Made by a program: the position numbers and the translations under genes. A stretch of DNA of 22,778 nt from Saccoglossus kowalevskii (taxonomy: Eukaryota > Hemichordata > Enteropneusta > Harrimaniidae): contig NW_003123409.1 in assembly GCF_000003605.2 (NCBI RefSeq), positions 518 to 23,295 of the forward strand. The letters run 5' to 3'. A model generated the notes under the pieces. That model was given only the letters and a program-made list of their open reading frames with translations, had not been told where the DNA came from and made no database searches. Shown piece by piece: positions 1-10,560 of the stretch (the first letter of the stretch is position 1; every line of letters starts with the position of its first letter).

Positions 1-59
1 TCAATATTATAACAATTTTTTCAAATCTAATCATAAATGTTTGAATTGTTCATTTTCAG

Positions 60-809
60 ATGGTCCAGGTGAAAAATGTTGTAGTTGCTTATGTGTCAAT
101 ATTGCAACATCTTATTCAACATTCTGTTACTATGGAAACACTGCAATTTGATAAAGAACCAGCAAAAGAAAGAAATCAGTCAGAAGAAGAAAATGATGCT
201 AATTTGAATTTTATGGAAATCATTTTAACCCACCCGATTATTTTTGAGTGGTTTCTTCTGTCTTCAGATTCTAAAACCACATTGAAAATTGGTAAAGTTC
301 TGACAGAATTCATTTGTAGTCTGTTAGTGAAAGTAAACCATGTTGTAATGACAACAGAATTTGAGAGTCTTTATAAAATGTACATGAAGAAATTTTTCAA
401 TTTTATTTTTGAAAAAACGACAAAGTTGAAAAAAAAATTTGCCAAAGATTCAGAGAAGGCCACACTTGGATCACAGATGAAGACCTGCATACAGATGATG
501 TTTTCTCTAAATCTGACTATGGTTTCTAACGACGACCTACAAAAAATTATGACAGAGTTCCTTACCCTTCCACTGCAAGTGTTGATAGATGATGAAAAGA
601 AAACCACTGTATGTGGGAAAGCTTTACTACAGATAATGGAATCACAAGTCCCATCTAAGGAAACTTTTCAGCAATTGGTTCAGATGATGCAGCTTGCTGG
701 TTGCCATGACATTGACGTAATTTTGCTGAGACTGTTAAAAGATAATCTCACATATGTTGTTTATACCACCATGGAAACACTGCAATATTGTTTGGATAAT
801 CCATCAAAG
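60..809 (+). CDS. URB1: URB1 exon 1 of window (residues 1-250)
   Basis: Acceptor tttcag ends at 59 and donor gtacgt starts at 810. Phase 0 in and out. The frame stays open past the donor to 1016, but those residues do not resemble the family. The exon encodes helical armadillo-like sequence with an acidic linker near residues 40-50 (EEEND). The following 767-base intron holds a short TA run near 1135-1147 and no other structure that I can see. Confidence 0.85.
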
Positions 810-3800
810 GTACGTTTCAGATTAGTGCAAGGATTATTAGCCACTGTTTTGGATTTCATTCGTTCATGTGTGCATGGAAGGTACTATTGGCTAACTGCTT
901 GGGTTTCGAAACTTGCTGGCATCGACTCCTGGTCGTGTCCACTCTGGGTGAGCCTTTATTGCATTAGGGACATAGAATGCTTTTATGTAGCCAGGTACAT
1001 GTTTGGATTCCCCTGAATGATTTTCTTTACGAGGCATAATAATGTATAATTAGTTTTCCTGGTAAGTCTGAGAATAGCCAGTTAGCTGGCGTACAAGTAA
1101 TAATATGATAAGTGATTAATCCACTGATATTTACTATATATATATAAATGGGGGTAGCCATCTTGAACACTGCTTGAAACTAATTAAAGAGACAAGTTGA
1201 GAAACAGTTTCCTACAAATCAGGAAGAAAACAAACTTTCACATCCAAACGATTTGTTGCGATAACATTAAGCCAACCGCTAATCAAATTTGACTTCACTT
1301 CATTACACGAAATCTTAATCTGGCTTAAGTGGCCACTTGAGAGGAATCGTGGCTCCTTTCGTTAGTACTTTCCATGATGTGTGTGTGTGAAAATTTGAAG
1401 ATGTCATTAATTATTTCTTGACATGTCTGGGCAAATTTAATTTATAGTTTATTATCACGTATTGTAGATTATTTTCTTTAACATAAATTTCCGCAATCTG
1501 ATTATTAAAGTACATATTACAACTTGATATGAACAAGTTATGTTCCATAATTGAAAGTGACATCTCTTTATTTCAGATCAGAATTGAAATTTCTAAGGTG
1601 TTAGTTACTCACAGTATAGCACATCAACTACAGTTTGAGGAATGGTGCCAAAGAAAACGTAATCTCAAGTTGCTTAGCAACAACAAGAGTGTATATCTTC
1701 CAGTCATCAGTGTCTACTTGAAGAAGTTTAAACTTGTTGCAAATGGTATGAAATCAATTCTTAATTTTTATTCTTTTATTTTTTGTATAATATTGTAATA
1801 ATTTGTGTGTCAGGGAATTTATAATATTTATAATCATATTATTTTGTTAAGTCCTTGTTCAGATGATAAAGTGACCATTTTGTTGATGTTGTTTTTGTCT
1901 ACTGTATATCTGTTTTTCTGATTTGATATGATATAACTGAGGATTTATTGGCAGGGATTTCATTCACTCTGACTTGTTGTTTAACTTAATTGAATGAACT
2001 GTAGATTTTAAAAATTGCAAGAAATAAAATTTTATTATATGACCTTATTCATTTCAGGTGTACAGTCAAAAAATGCATTGGAATCTTTGCGTTGTGCCTT
2101 ATTGCCATGGTTACTAGAAGGACGAGACAACGAGGTAGAGGAAAGTCTTCAGTTCTCAGTTTGGTGTGAATTGATAACTGGATATCAAGATATCGGTAAC
2201 AAATATGAACAGCTTATATGTAAAGTAACTGAACACAGCCAAACATGGAACAGGTAAGAATACCATGGTAACATGACCTTTGACCTCATTAATTATGTAT
2301 TCAACTGCTGAATAATTACAATGGAGTATGCGTTTTGAAGCAGGCAATGTATAGAGGAACATGCTATGTTTAGTGGATGTTTTGATCATGCGGAATGGAT
2401 ATTATAATTTTACACAACTATTGGTGACACTGATAATGCTCATAGATGCTTGTTTTTGTTTGACTGAATCTGGTTGATGCCAGAATTGAGTATTGTCTTT
2501 TGATGCCCACACAGCTCGGTCATATTGTCCCAAATATGAATATTGTTTCTGTGACAAAATGTACATTTGCTCTTGTATATAATGAAAAAAAAAATAGTCA
2601 CGAGATGAACAGTGAATAACTTAGCACAAATATATAGTACATATTTAAAAATAAAATCCTGTAGTGATAATGTGTTACCATGGTGATGTAATGATGTAAT
2701 TTATGATTACTATCCTAGATACCAGGCTGAAGGATGCCTAAGAATGATGCAGATATTACACACAGATGAGAACGATGAATATAAGATGAGTTATATAAAG
2801 AGTTCTCTGCAATGTTTAAATCTTCTACATAAAGATGCACTACAGATACAGTTGGAACACTTTCTGAACAGATCAGTGATTTCTGTTGCCATGGTGAGTA
2901 TACATTGATTTCCATTTATTTAAAGTAGAGATAAAGATAAACCATATACGTGCGCTCTATATTTTTAGACATGTAAAATGCCCCCAAACCCCTGGCACAT
3001 GGTGAACACAAATTTTCATTTTGATAGTGTGTTGGTGGTGGTGGTGGTGGTGGGGGGGGGGGGGGGTGTTCTCAAGTAAGTTCCATCCACTTAAAAATTA
3101 GGATTTTCTGAGTTGCGATGACTGGATGACTTAGCAGTGATTAGCAGAATTAAATTTATTGTTATTTAAACTGTATTTAGATCATAAGTTTTAGTGCTTT
3201 TAGACTTGTTGTTTTTCTTTATGTGGAAATTTCAAATAAAACTCCCCATATATGATCATTACATGCTGCTCCTCTCGACTTTGTGCTTTTGAACTAATTT
3301 TAAAAGTTAAATTGTCATACAAACTGTGGTTAGTAGGTTTGTCGAAATAGCATCACAGATCACACTCATCTGTGACCCTGGAATGACTTGCTTGTGAAAC
3401 AGCAAAGTTATCCAACATATGATTTAACTTGATGGCACTAGTAATATTAACCTAACCTAACAGAAGACTGTCAATCACTGGCATTTTTATTTCACCTTAA
3501 ACCAAGACTTATTTGAACACATTTTCCATTATCTTATAAACCAATAATAAGTGTTTTCAGTCATTTTGTGTAGAATAGTTTTTGTGAAGTAAATTCTTGT
3601 ATTGCATCTTTCTATATGTGTACATCAGACACTTTCATCATTACCGTCCACAACTGGGTTCGCACCAGTCTGGAATCGATACGTCAAGACAGGACTGAAA
3701 AACAGATATGAAAATAGTGATTTCTTGAGATGCCTGTCAAGACTGCTACCAAAAGTATATGGATCTATTACTATAGAGGGCGCTGTTCACCTTTCGACCA

Positions 3801-6800
3801 TCTACCAAATGGTCATCAGTCATTCTAGGTTCTTAGCAACCATGATGAGCAAAGAGGACACAAATGACAAACAAACAAATAAAGGTATTTTTGTATGGTT
3901 CGATTGTGTAATACCCCTTCCCAGATGAATCAGTTAAAAATATATTTCCCTCATATGCTAAGCAAAAGTCGGATATATATTGGTTGCTATGACAATCAAT
4001 TTGAAATTTCTAGTGATTTAGTTTCAAGTATATAGTATTTTATACAATGATAATTTTATCGCGGTATTAATGCGATCATGAACTTGATTTTCCTTCACAG
4101 AACTTCTTGTAGTTTTATTGTTAACGATGGCAAAATTAAAACCTGTGGATTGCTGCAATACTTCACACTTCACTGTGTTACTTGCTGCTTATGGATGCAC
4201 ACTAAGTAAAATAGACCAATTAATATTACAACTTATGAATATTTATGAGGCCAATAATGCTGTCATGTGGCAATACAGGTCAGTATAGCTCATTATTGAA
4301 TATTTGTGAAGTCAGTAATTTCACTTCTGGATTATTATCATCAAGTTGTCATGGTGATGAGGAATGTGTTAACTTTTGTCAGCTATCACAAAATAAACAT
4401 CCATAATTTTTGTCTACAGATGACCTGGTCTAAAATTCATAAAGAAATTATAGAAAATTATAAAAAAAATGTTCAAAATGTGAAACCGAACTCTAGCCAG
4501 AAAAAATGGGTGGATGGAGTATGGTTGTCTTCATGTAATAACATCATCTTGTGAATTTCCAGTTATTCCTTGCATATGACAGAATTTTCTGTACACTATG
4601 ATTTAATTTTCACTACAGGCCATATATGTGGGGAGCTTCTGCAATGGAACAACACAGAAAACAACACCAGTTTGGTTCATCATTGAGAAACGTTCTTGGT
4701 ATGAAGGATATATTACAGTTATTGGACAAAGATAAAATGCAACAAACAGTTCTAAAATTTCCACTTAAAAGGAGACTTCAGCTTAGTTTACAAGACAGTA
4801 TAACCACAGATAATCCGTCCATCTATGACCCATGTTTTCTTCTGCCATTATTCAGTCATTTAATGACACCTGGTAAGTTGTATGTACATTAATCAAATAT
4901 AATAAGGATGGATAGAGCTGACTACAAAACTTAAAATCACTGCAAATCTTAATAATTGCTGAATAAAATTTTACATAAAGTATGTTACAGAACAAATACA
5001 AGTGGAGTTACCTGAGTATGTTTCCATGGAAACTAGGTCTCTGTTGTAAACAAGAACAGATTTCGGTCAACATAATACATGATGCATGTTATTCTGTGTT
5101 TCAGATCTGATTCAAAATGGCTGACTGGCAGCTATTTTGTTTCAACAAATGCTGTTTCATAGCCACATCCTAGAAATGTCTTGCAATCAAAGTACACATA
5201 CGTTGTCACACTTGTTACCAGTTCTGTTGCAGGATGGCTGACTTGTTATGGTTGTGTTTATTGCACAGTGATAGAATCTGTCATTCCAATGATTGTTTTA
5301 TTTTCATATTTCCTGATTTGTTTTCACAGCTTCTGTTGTTGGTGTTAGACTGTTTGTTGAGTTTCATGGTCTGGGGTTAGTAATAAGTGCATTAAGCAGT
5401 GTTGACAGTAACATGAGAGCGGCTGCGTATCTTGTGTTAACTGACTTCTGTCAACATTTGGAAGGAGCAATATTCAAGGAAAAGAAACAAGTAAGCAATC
5501 AGCAGAACATTTCTCTCATAGCAACCATATGCATATCATAGCAACAAGTATTTTACAAAGAAAACTTATTTTGTGTAACTTTTGAATAAATATTTTTTAT
5601 TTCAGTTTCTTTATCTAATGGAATGCTTGAAGAATTCAGTAACTGAGCCAAATATGCGGATATCTAATATTATTACGACATTTATCGGCAAAGTTCTACA
5701 GATTCTCTTTGTACCAGAAGATACAATGTATCCCATGGTTCAACGATTTCTGTTGATGAAACCTGAACTTAACCTTCAAACTGTCCCACAATTCCAAAGA
5801 TTGTTCGCTAGTTCTGACTTTGAGGTATGTCAAATTGTGTACAATATTTATATACAGGTATATATTGCTATGGCTTATTGTTTCAGTGGGTGAAACTTTG
5901 CTGTTAAAATGCTCTGGGGGAAAACAATTGTACATATTGATTTTGTATTGGCCAATAGCTGATAAGTATTAGGTGAAACTAAGGTGCGTGTCTACCTACA
6001 GGGATACGGCGCTTTGGCAAGGTCATGAGTTTGAATTTTGTGTATGCATGTTTATAAGTAAGTGATATGTCTGTACTTTATTCAAAGATGTCACCAATCT
6101 TGTTATTGTTATGTTATGACATTAGAAGTCAATAACATGCAAAATGGCACCAGAGACAATAAATATGCTGGAAGAGGCCAATATCAATATGTACCAAACA
6201 ATATGACCACTTTTGACCAATCATATTGGATGTTTCATACACGCGATGCAAAATAAATACAAGGTTCAAAATTCAGAAACTAGTTTAGGTACCCAAGTTT
6301 TTACATTAAATTTCAAATTGTTGTTTCAAAAGTGTGGTAGTTGTGATGATCTTAACTTCTCTTATTTTTTCAGTTCAAACGTCAACATGAATGGATATTA
6401 AAGATATGTCAGGACGGTTTACGAGATCAATTAGATTTCTACATTTGTAACAAGAAATGTTTTGTCTTCAAACAAATCATGTCACTCTTCAGTTCTGCCA
6501 CTTGTGATAAAGTAACCAAGGTAACATTACGGCAGACTACAAGTCTTAGTTATTTTTCAAAACCTATTTGGGTCATATTAGCATTTTGGGTTAAAAGACC
6601 TGAAAGTTTAGAGTTGTATCTGAGAAACGGGTAGAACATTTAGAATCATATGAAATAAAGTCATTAGCCACCCATGTGATATGCATACAGAGTTTGAATT
6701 AGATCAGTCCCAAAAACCAAAAAAATGTTTGATGCTAATCCATTTACTCGGATATGCCGTGTTCAAAGACGTAATTTTGCATCTTCAAACAGAAATTCTG

Positions 6801-9800
6801 CTATATACAAACAAGGTCTATTTCATTCTAATGAATACGTTAAATGAAATGACATCCATCAGTAACTTAACCTTGCAAACAATTGATGGGTGAAAATGGT
6901 TTCCAATCTGTCAAACATCATCATAACTAATATCAAACCATCATGCATATGTCCATGAGAACCATTATGTCCTGTCTTTGTACCTGATTCGAACAAAATT
7001 GTTGAAAGTACATCCAGGAAATGGTTAAGAACACATGAAAAATTACACCAACATAGCCGGCAATGTGATGTTTGAAAACACGTTTAAAAACGCTTGGCTA
7101 AGGCGTGGCTGAAAAAAAATAGTGGATTATGTGTGAAAAAAAAATAAGTTCATGCAACTGCAAAGAAAGCAACAATTTATTTAATTGTGTCAATTAAAGT
7201 TGGTGTGATAAATAGTGTGGAGATTTATAAGTCATGAAAGATCATTATGAAAAAGTACCTACAGGGACAGTGTGATTTTTAATGAATTTGTTTTCTTTTA
7301 AATCTTTAGATTCAAATTCTTGATATCATCAAATCAGCTGTTACAATCAGAGGAGGAGCTGTGGAGCTTGGTAGATACCATGGATTGTTGCCATGGTTAC
7401 ACTCTATTATTATTACAAGGTAATTTACAGTGTTCTGAGTTTGAATGACTCAAACTTCTGCTCTTGTGCTAAAACTGACATTCTTCATATCTGGTGTGAT
7501 ATTTCAGAAAGTTTATTCAAATCTGTCAATTATCTGTTTTTTTGTAATCATTTGTGTTATTTTTTCAGTGATAATGATGTGTTAGAATCAGTTGTGAACA
7601 CAGTGAACACAATGTGGATGACCTTATCAGCTCCCAAATTGCAGTACACCAAGTCAGATGTTGATAACAAACCACAGAGTTTGGTTTCTATGCGTACTAT
7701 TATTGGTGTGTTTATTATATGTGATGCTGTACTCAACAAGCTAGAGTAAGTATGGAATATTCTCATTCTGTTACGTCTCTTAAATTATATCTTTAGGACA
7801 TCTACTAATATGAGAATACTGCAAAATATAAAGGCAGGCAGTACTTGTCTATACTTTGTGGTATTCTCGTGTAACTTTATTATTATAAATCTTTTTACTG
7901 CTTGTAGTGATAATTAATGCGGGAGGGTTGTCACATGCGCACGCGCGGGAATTGAGTCCCAAGCGATGATAACAACACATGCTAAAAACGCAAAGGCTCA
8001 TGGGTAGACGCTTGTTTGTAAATAACCACAGGCTATGGCGATCTGACGCATGCGCAGGTGACGACTCCCCTGCTTTAAATGAGAGATTATAGCCTGAAAT
8101 TGTAAATAAAATAGTGCGAACATTTGTGTTCAGTGACTGTCGTGCACTATAGCACTTCTACATCCAATGTAAACAAAGTGAAGTGTTTTAATGTGACATT
8201 AATAACTTGGAACGTGACATAGTTTACCAGTACCCCATGTAAAGATTAATTTGATACCTAAAGGAGTGCTGATACATTTTTTAATGTGTAATACGTTTTT
8301 TTACGGAACGCCAAATCATATTGTTTTCAGTTCAAGACGTATTAAATTGTGAGATATATGCAGCAGATTAATTAGATATTCATAGTATTTCATGAATACT
8401 AATTTCTGTTGCAATCTCATCTCGAGAATAGATTTGTTTGACACTATGTTATGAATTCATATGTGACTATTATTTGGATTTCAGGTTGAAAATTCCTGCC
8501 TCATTCCTAAAGCTGATTCTGCAGCTCATTGAATCTGTGACGACTTACCAACACACAACCTATGGCAAAACTCCATCCAGTGATCGTATTCTCTCTGTTA
8601 TGTGTAAATATGGCCAAACATTCCATGATGTTGTTGTCCTTGCAAACCTATCATTCAAAAGATCCAATGACACAGTGGTTGCCGCAGCAACTCCGCAAAG
8701 GAGAAATACTGATGTGGAAGTCGACGATGATATAAAATTTGAGTGTTTGAGATTGCTACTTAGTATCTTGCGAAACACACAAGTACAAGATATGGACTGC
8801 GAGACCCTACTGTTTGTCCTTGTGTGGTCACTCAGGAAGGTTCTCGACTCTACAGATGTCAGCATTGAATGCATCCATAATCATGTACTATGGGTGTGTA
8901 ATAGTGTTATTGACAACAAATCAATTGGATATTCTGTGGTGACATCTAGAGGATGGTTAGATTCGGTTACTGGGATTGGAGAGTCGGTAATTACGGATAA
9001 AATTGATGGATCTCATCTCCTTAATCTTCTTCTTAGTATATATCCAGTTGTACATCAAATGTTTGTCGATTCTGAGCTCACCTTGCTTCAGGATGGAGGC
9101 ACTACAGAGCTGTCTGATGTAAAACAAACACAGACACACAATGTGGAATTCTACATTAACACACTCGAACAGTTGAATAAAATATTCCAGAGTTTTACCA
9201 AAATATCAATTCTATGCTGCACTAATGATTCAGAACGAGCTCACAAGATATCCGTCTTCGATAGCGCTGTGAATGCAGCATCCGAATTGGAGCTGAATAC
9301 TGGTAAGTTTTTTAAATTATGACACGAGTCAAAATACTGTGAATCCATTATTTTCACACAAGGCAAATTTTTTGTAAATTTCATGAGTCAGTGAAAATCA
9401 GGAAATTGCCACTACCAACAGTAAGTTTTCACTCTCAATATCAACTGAAACATCACGTAAGTGATAACAATATAATTGGATATCTTTATGAGAAACAGCC
9501 AAAGATCGACATAAAATATATTCCATGCTAATAAACAGGAAAGATAAACACACTCTTAAATACTTGGCAAAGAAACTCAGATTTGAGCATTGCTAAAAAT
9601 TTGCATGTGTAATCAGAATTTGTTACAGATGGATTGGTCATAATTTCATAATTTCTAACATTTTTGGCACAATATAAGAGCAATTTTGAAGACCATTATC
9701 ACGGGCGTGTGAATCCCCTAACCAATCAAACCAATGTATTACAATGCCTAGCTTGAACACAGTTGATGTGGTCACAATTCTGGTGTTAAACAATACCAGA

Positions 9801-10482
9801 CCGGCACTGCATAAGCTTTCTAATCATGCAAAGATTATAACACCATTCTTGTAGTCAATGAATTTAATGTAGTGTTGAAAATAAGGGTTTTATTTTTCTC
9901 AAAAACATAATTCAGATGATCTCTCTAAAGTTTGCTATGTTTATTTTGTATTTTATTTACCGTAAAATCTGTATTAGAAACCGCATCCTATTAAAAGTCA
10001 CATCCATACTTTTTGAATAATTGAGAACCAAAAATTCATCATTCCTTGTATGTGTAGATGCTCTAATAGAAGCTGCATCCACTCTGTTGCATTGTAGCAT
10101 TTTACAGTATTACTTAGAGAATGCATAATAAGCTTATTCAGCAAAATCCATGTATTGCAAACTGGATCATTAAAAGTATAACTCAGTGTAACCATAGAAA
10201 TACCTCTGTAATTTACATGAGTGTACACTGGTAATACAGCTAATGTGGAACCATGCTTCTATGAAAATATACACATATCATATATACATTTGAGAGTGTC
10301 TCGCAATTATGTTTTGCATTAAATTATATCTTTCAGAAATGCAAGCTGTTTGTTGGCAAGAATTCTTGTTTGGGAAGAATGAGCCGGATCATTTTAGGAA
10401 AACTAAACAGAAACTTGAGATGACGACAGTGAAAACTAAGAAGAAAAGTAAAAAAAGAAAAAGCACATCATCATATGAGTAG
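60..10482 (+). CDS. URB1: URB1 (NPA1/NopRA1), C-terminal half, 14 exons
   Basis: Ribosome-assembly scaffold of the nucleolus. In yeast, Npa1 works in an early pre-60S complex with the Urb2-type protein, Rsa3, Nop8 and Dbp6; animal URB1 acts in pre-rRNA 3' end handling. Fourteen GT-AG exons join to 3756 nt, 1251 residues plus TAG, with phases matching at all 13 junctions. Recognition rests on stretches I recall from vertebrate URB1: LLAAYGCTLS with PYMWGASAMEQH across one junction, DILQLLDKDKMQQTVLKFP, YDPCFLLPLFSHL, GLGLVISALSS, MRAAAYLVL and FLYLMECLKN. The NopRA1-type C-terminal domain begins near residue 660. The protein is helical, repeat-like and lacks catalytic motifs; it ends in a lysine-rich tail. 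Human URB1 is about 2270 residues, so roughly 1000 N-terminal residues lie upstream. Position 60 is an exon start, not the gene start. The family call is sure; exon edges are inferred without transcripts. Confidence 0.93.
1577..1745 (+). CDS. URB1: URB1 exon 2 of window
   Basis: Acceptor tatttcag, donor gtatga, leaving phase 1. Encodes a basic helical stretch including FEEWCQRKRNLKLL. The next intron (1746-2057) is AT-rich with nothing notable. Confidence 0.85.
2058..2253 (+). CDS. URB1: URB1 exon 3 of window
   Basis: Acceptor catttcag, donor gtaaga. Entering in phase 1 completes a glycine codon and it leaves in phase 2. Encodes SLRCALLPWLLEGRD and later FSVWCELITGYQDI. The 465-base intron that follows begins with a direct-repeat hormone-receptor-like site at 2274-2286. 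Confidence 0.86.
2274..2286 (+). promoter_or_regulatory. DR1-type direct repeat TGACCTTTGACCT
   Basis: Two perfect TGACCT half-sites separated by one base, the consensus for RXR-containing and HNF4-like nuclear receptors when read on the other strand. It lies 20 bases inside a URB1 intron. Only the sequence match supports function. Confidence 0.3.
2719..2893 (+). CDS. URB1: URB1 exon 4 of window
   Basis: Acceptor tatcctag, donor gtgagt; phase 2 in, phase 0 out. Encodes residues about 373-430, with MSYIKSSLQCLNLLHKDAL. The next intron (2894-3628) has a GGT/G tract at 3031-3067 and is otherwise plain AT-rich sequence. Confidence 0.86.
3031..3067 (+). repeat. GGT repeat followed by long G run
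   Basis: About seven GGT units and then roughly fifteen G in a row, within a URB1 intron. On the transcribed-sense strand this could form G-quadruplex structure; the exact run length is prone to sequencing error. Confidence 0.85.
3629..3884 (+). CDS. URB1: URB1 exon 5 of window
   Basis: Acceptor tacatcag, donor gtattt; phase 0 in, phase 1 out. Encodes WNRYVKTGLKNRYENSDFL and IYQMVISHSRFLATMM, which match the vertebrate URB1 pattern of a fully-grown-helix motif followed by YQM-ISHS-FL. Confidence 0.9.
4101..4278 (+). CDS. URB1: URB1 exon 6 of window
   Basis: Acceptor ccttcacag, donor gtcagt; phase 1 in, phase 2 out. Encodes FTVLLAAYGCTLSKIDQLI, one of the best conserved URB1 segments. The next intron (4279-4618) contains an exon-like open stretch at 4420-4518 that would not keep frame. 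Confidence 0.92.
4619..4872 (+). CDS. URB1: URB1 exon 7 of window
   Basis: Acceptor cactacag, donor gtaagt; phase 2 in, phase 1 out. Encodes PYMWGASAMEQHRK, DILQLLDKDKMQQTVLKFP and YDPCFLLPLFSHL, all family hallmarks. The 457-base intron that follows shows only a small palindrome at TTTCCATGGAAA near 5026. Confidence 0.94.
5330..5490 (+). CDS. URB1: URB1 exon 8 of window, start of NopRA1 domain
   Basis: Acceptor tttcacag, donor gtaagc; phase 1 in, phase 0 out. Residues about 660-713 with RLFVEFHGLGLVISALSS, MRAAAYLVL and HLEGA-F-EKKQ, the opening of the conserved C-terminal domain. Next intron only 115 bases. Confidence 0.94.
5606..5824 (+). CDS. URB1: URB1 exon 9 of window
   Basis: Acceptor tatttcag, donor gtatgt, phase 0 at both ends. 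Encodes FLYLMECLKNSV, the paired helices around ITTFIGKVLQIL-PED-MY, and RLFASSDFE, matching vertebrate URB1 in order and spacing. The next intron (5825-6373) has no feature that I can see. Confidence 0.94.
6374..6520 (+). CDS. URB1: URB1 exon 10 of window
   Basis: Acceptor tttttcag, donor gtaaca, phase 0 at both ends. Encodes EWILKICQDGLRDQLDFYIC and IMSLFSSATCD; the last matches the family's FF-SPLCD motif. The next intron (6521-7309) looks like old repeat sequence without clear ends. Confidence 0.92.
7310..7419 (+). CDS. URB1: URB1 exon 11 of window
   Basis: Acceptor aatctttag, donor gtaatt; phase 0 in, phase 2 out. Encodes IQILDIIKSAVTIRGGAVEL and GLLPWL, corresponding to the I-EIL--A family segment ending in a tryptophan-containing helix. 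Next intron 149 bases. Confidence 0.9.
7569..7745 (+). CDS. URB1: URB1 exon 12 of window
   Basis: Acceptor ttttttcag, donor gtaagt, phase 2 at both ends. Encodes ESVVNTVNTMWMTL, matching the family S-LHTLW-T helix. The following intron (7746-8484) contains a GC-rich inverted-repeat element at 7918-8074. Confidence 0.9.
7918..8074. mobile_element. GC-rich MITE-like element with TTAA flanks
   Basis: Inverted arms of about 27 bases (about 7919-7945 and 8047-8073) agree at roughly 21 positions, both containing TGCGCA-type cores. TTAA lies directly outside each end (7914-7917 and 8075-8078), as in piggyBac-type insertions. The stretch is much richer in GC than the surrounding intron. It has no coding capacity. 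The element class is inference from the target site. Confidence 0.6.
8485..9302 (+). CDS. URB1: URB1 exon 13 of window, largest exon (818 nt)
   Basis: Acceptor ggatttcag, donor gtaagt; phase 2 in, phase 1 out. Residues about 932-1203. This part past the core domain is poorly conserved and I place it by frame and by its helical leucine-rich content (ECLRLLLSIL, ETLLFVLVWSLRKVL, SHLLNLLLSIYPVV). The next intron (9303-10336) holds two decayed TA-flanked elements. Confidence 0.86.
9337..9421. mobile_element. Possible decayed TA-flanked element
   Basis: Starts CTGTGAATC after TA and ends ACAG before TA, resembling the ends of the elements at 12362 and 20741. The arms are too diverged for a firm call; only the termini and TA flanks support it. 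Confidence 0.25.
9960..10107. mobile_element. TA-flanked MITE, copy with deleted right arm
   Basis: Aligns over nearly its full length to the copy at 12362-12541, with shared blocks such as GTAAAATCTGTATTAGAA and GAATAATTGAGAACCAAAAA. TA flanks both ends. Most of the right inverted arm is missing: the sequence jumps to the terminal ATTTTACAG, consistent with a 31-base deletion between two ATTTTA copies seen in the intact element. It lies in the last URB1 intron, about 230 bases before the final exon. Confidence 0.8.
10337..10482 (+). CDS. URB1: URB1 last exon, basic tail and stop
   Basis: Acceptor atctttcag, phase 1 in. Encodes CWQEFLFGKNE and then a tail of about 20 residues rich in lysine (KTKKKSKKRK), ending SSYE and TAG at 10480-10482, followed at once by a second in-frame TAG. 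The basic tail looks like a nuclear or nucleolar localisation signal, which is inference. Confidence 0.86.
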
Positions 10483-10549
10483 TAGTTATAGCAATGGCCA
10501 TTGCTTACATAGTGAATTCAGAAACAAAATTTTTACACAATCCTAAACC

Positions 10550-10555
10550 AATAAA
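10550..10555 (+). promoter_or_regulatory. URB1: URB1 poly(A) signal AATAAA
   Basis: A canonical hexamer lies 67 bases after the stop codon, giving a 3' UTR of roughly 90 bases. The T-rich, TTTGTAG-repeated minisatellite starting just downstream sits where the downstream cleavage element would be. Confidence 0.65.
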
Positions 10556-10560
10556 ATTAA

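Noticed and set aside
60-1016. A 318-codon frame starting with ATG at 60, as a complete small gene
   Set aside because: The ATG is the first codon of an internal exon right after a tttcag acceptor. Residues after 809 read through a good donor and lose similarity to URB1.
8560-8874. A 104-codon - strand frame
   Set aside because: It is the antisense shadow of the large URB1 exon, which matches the URB1 frame and phases.
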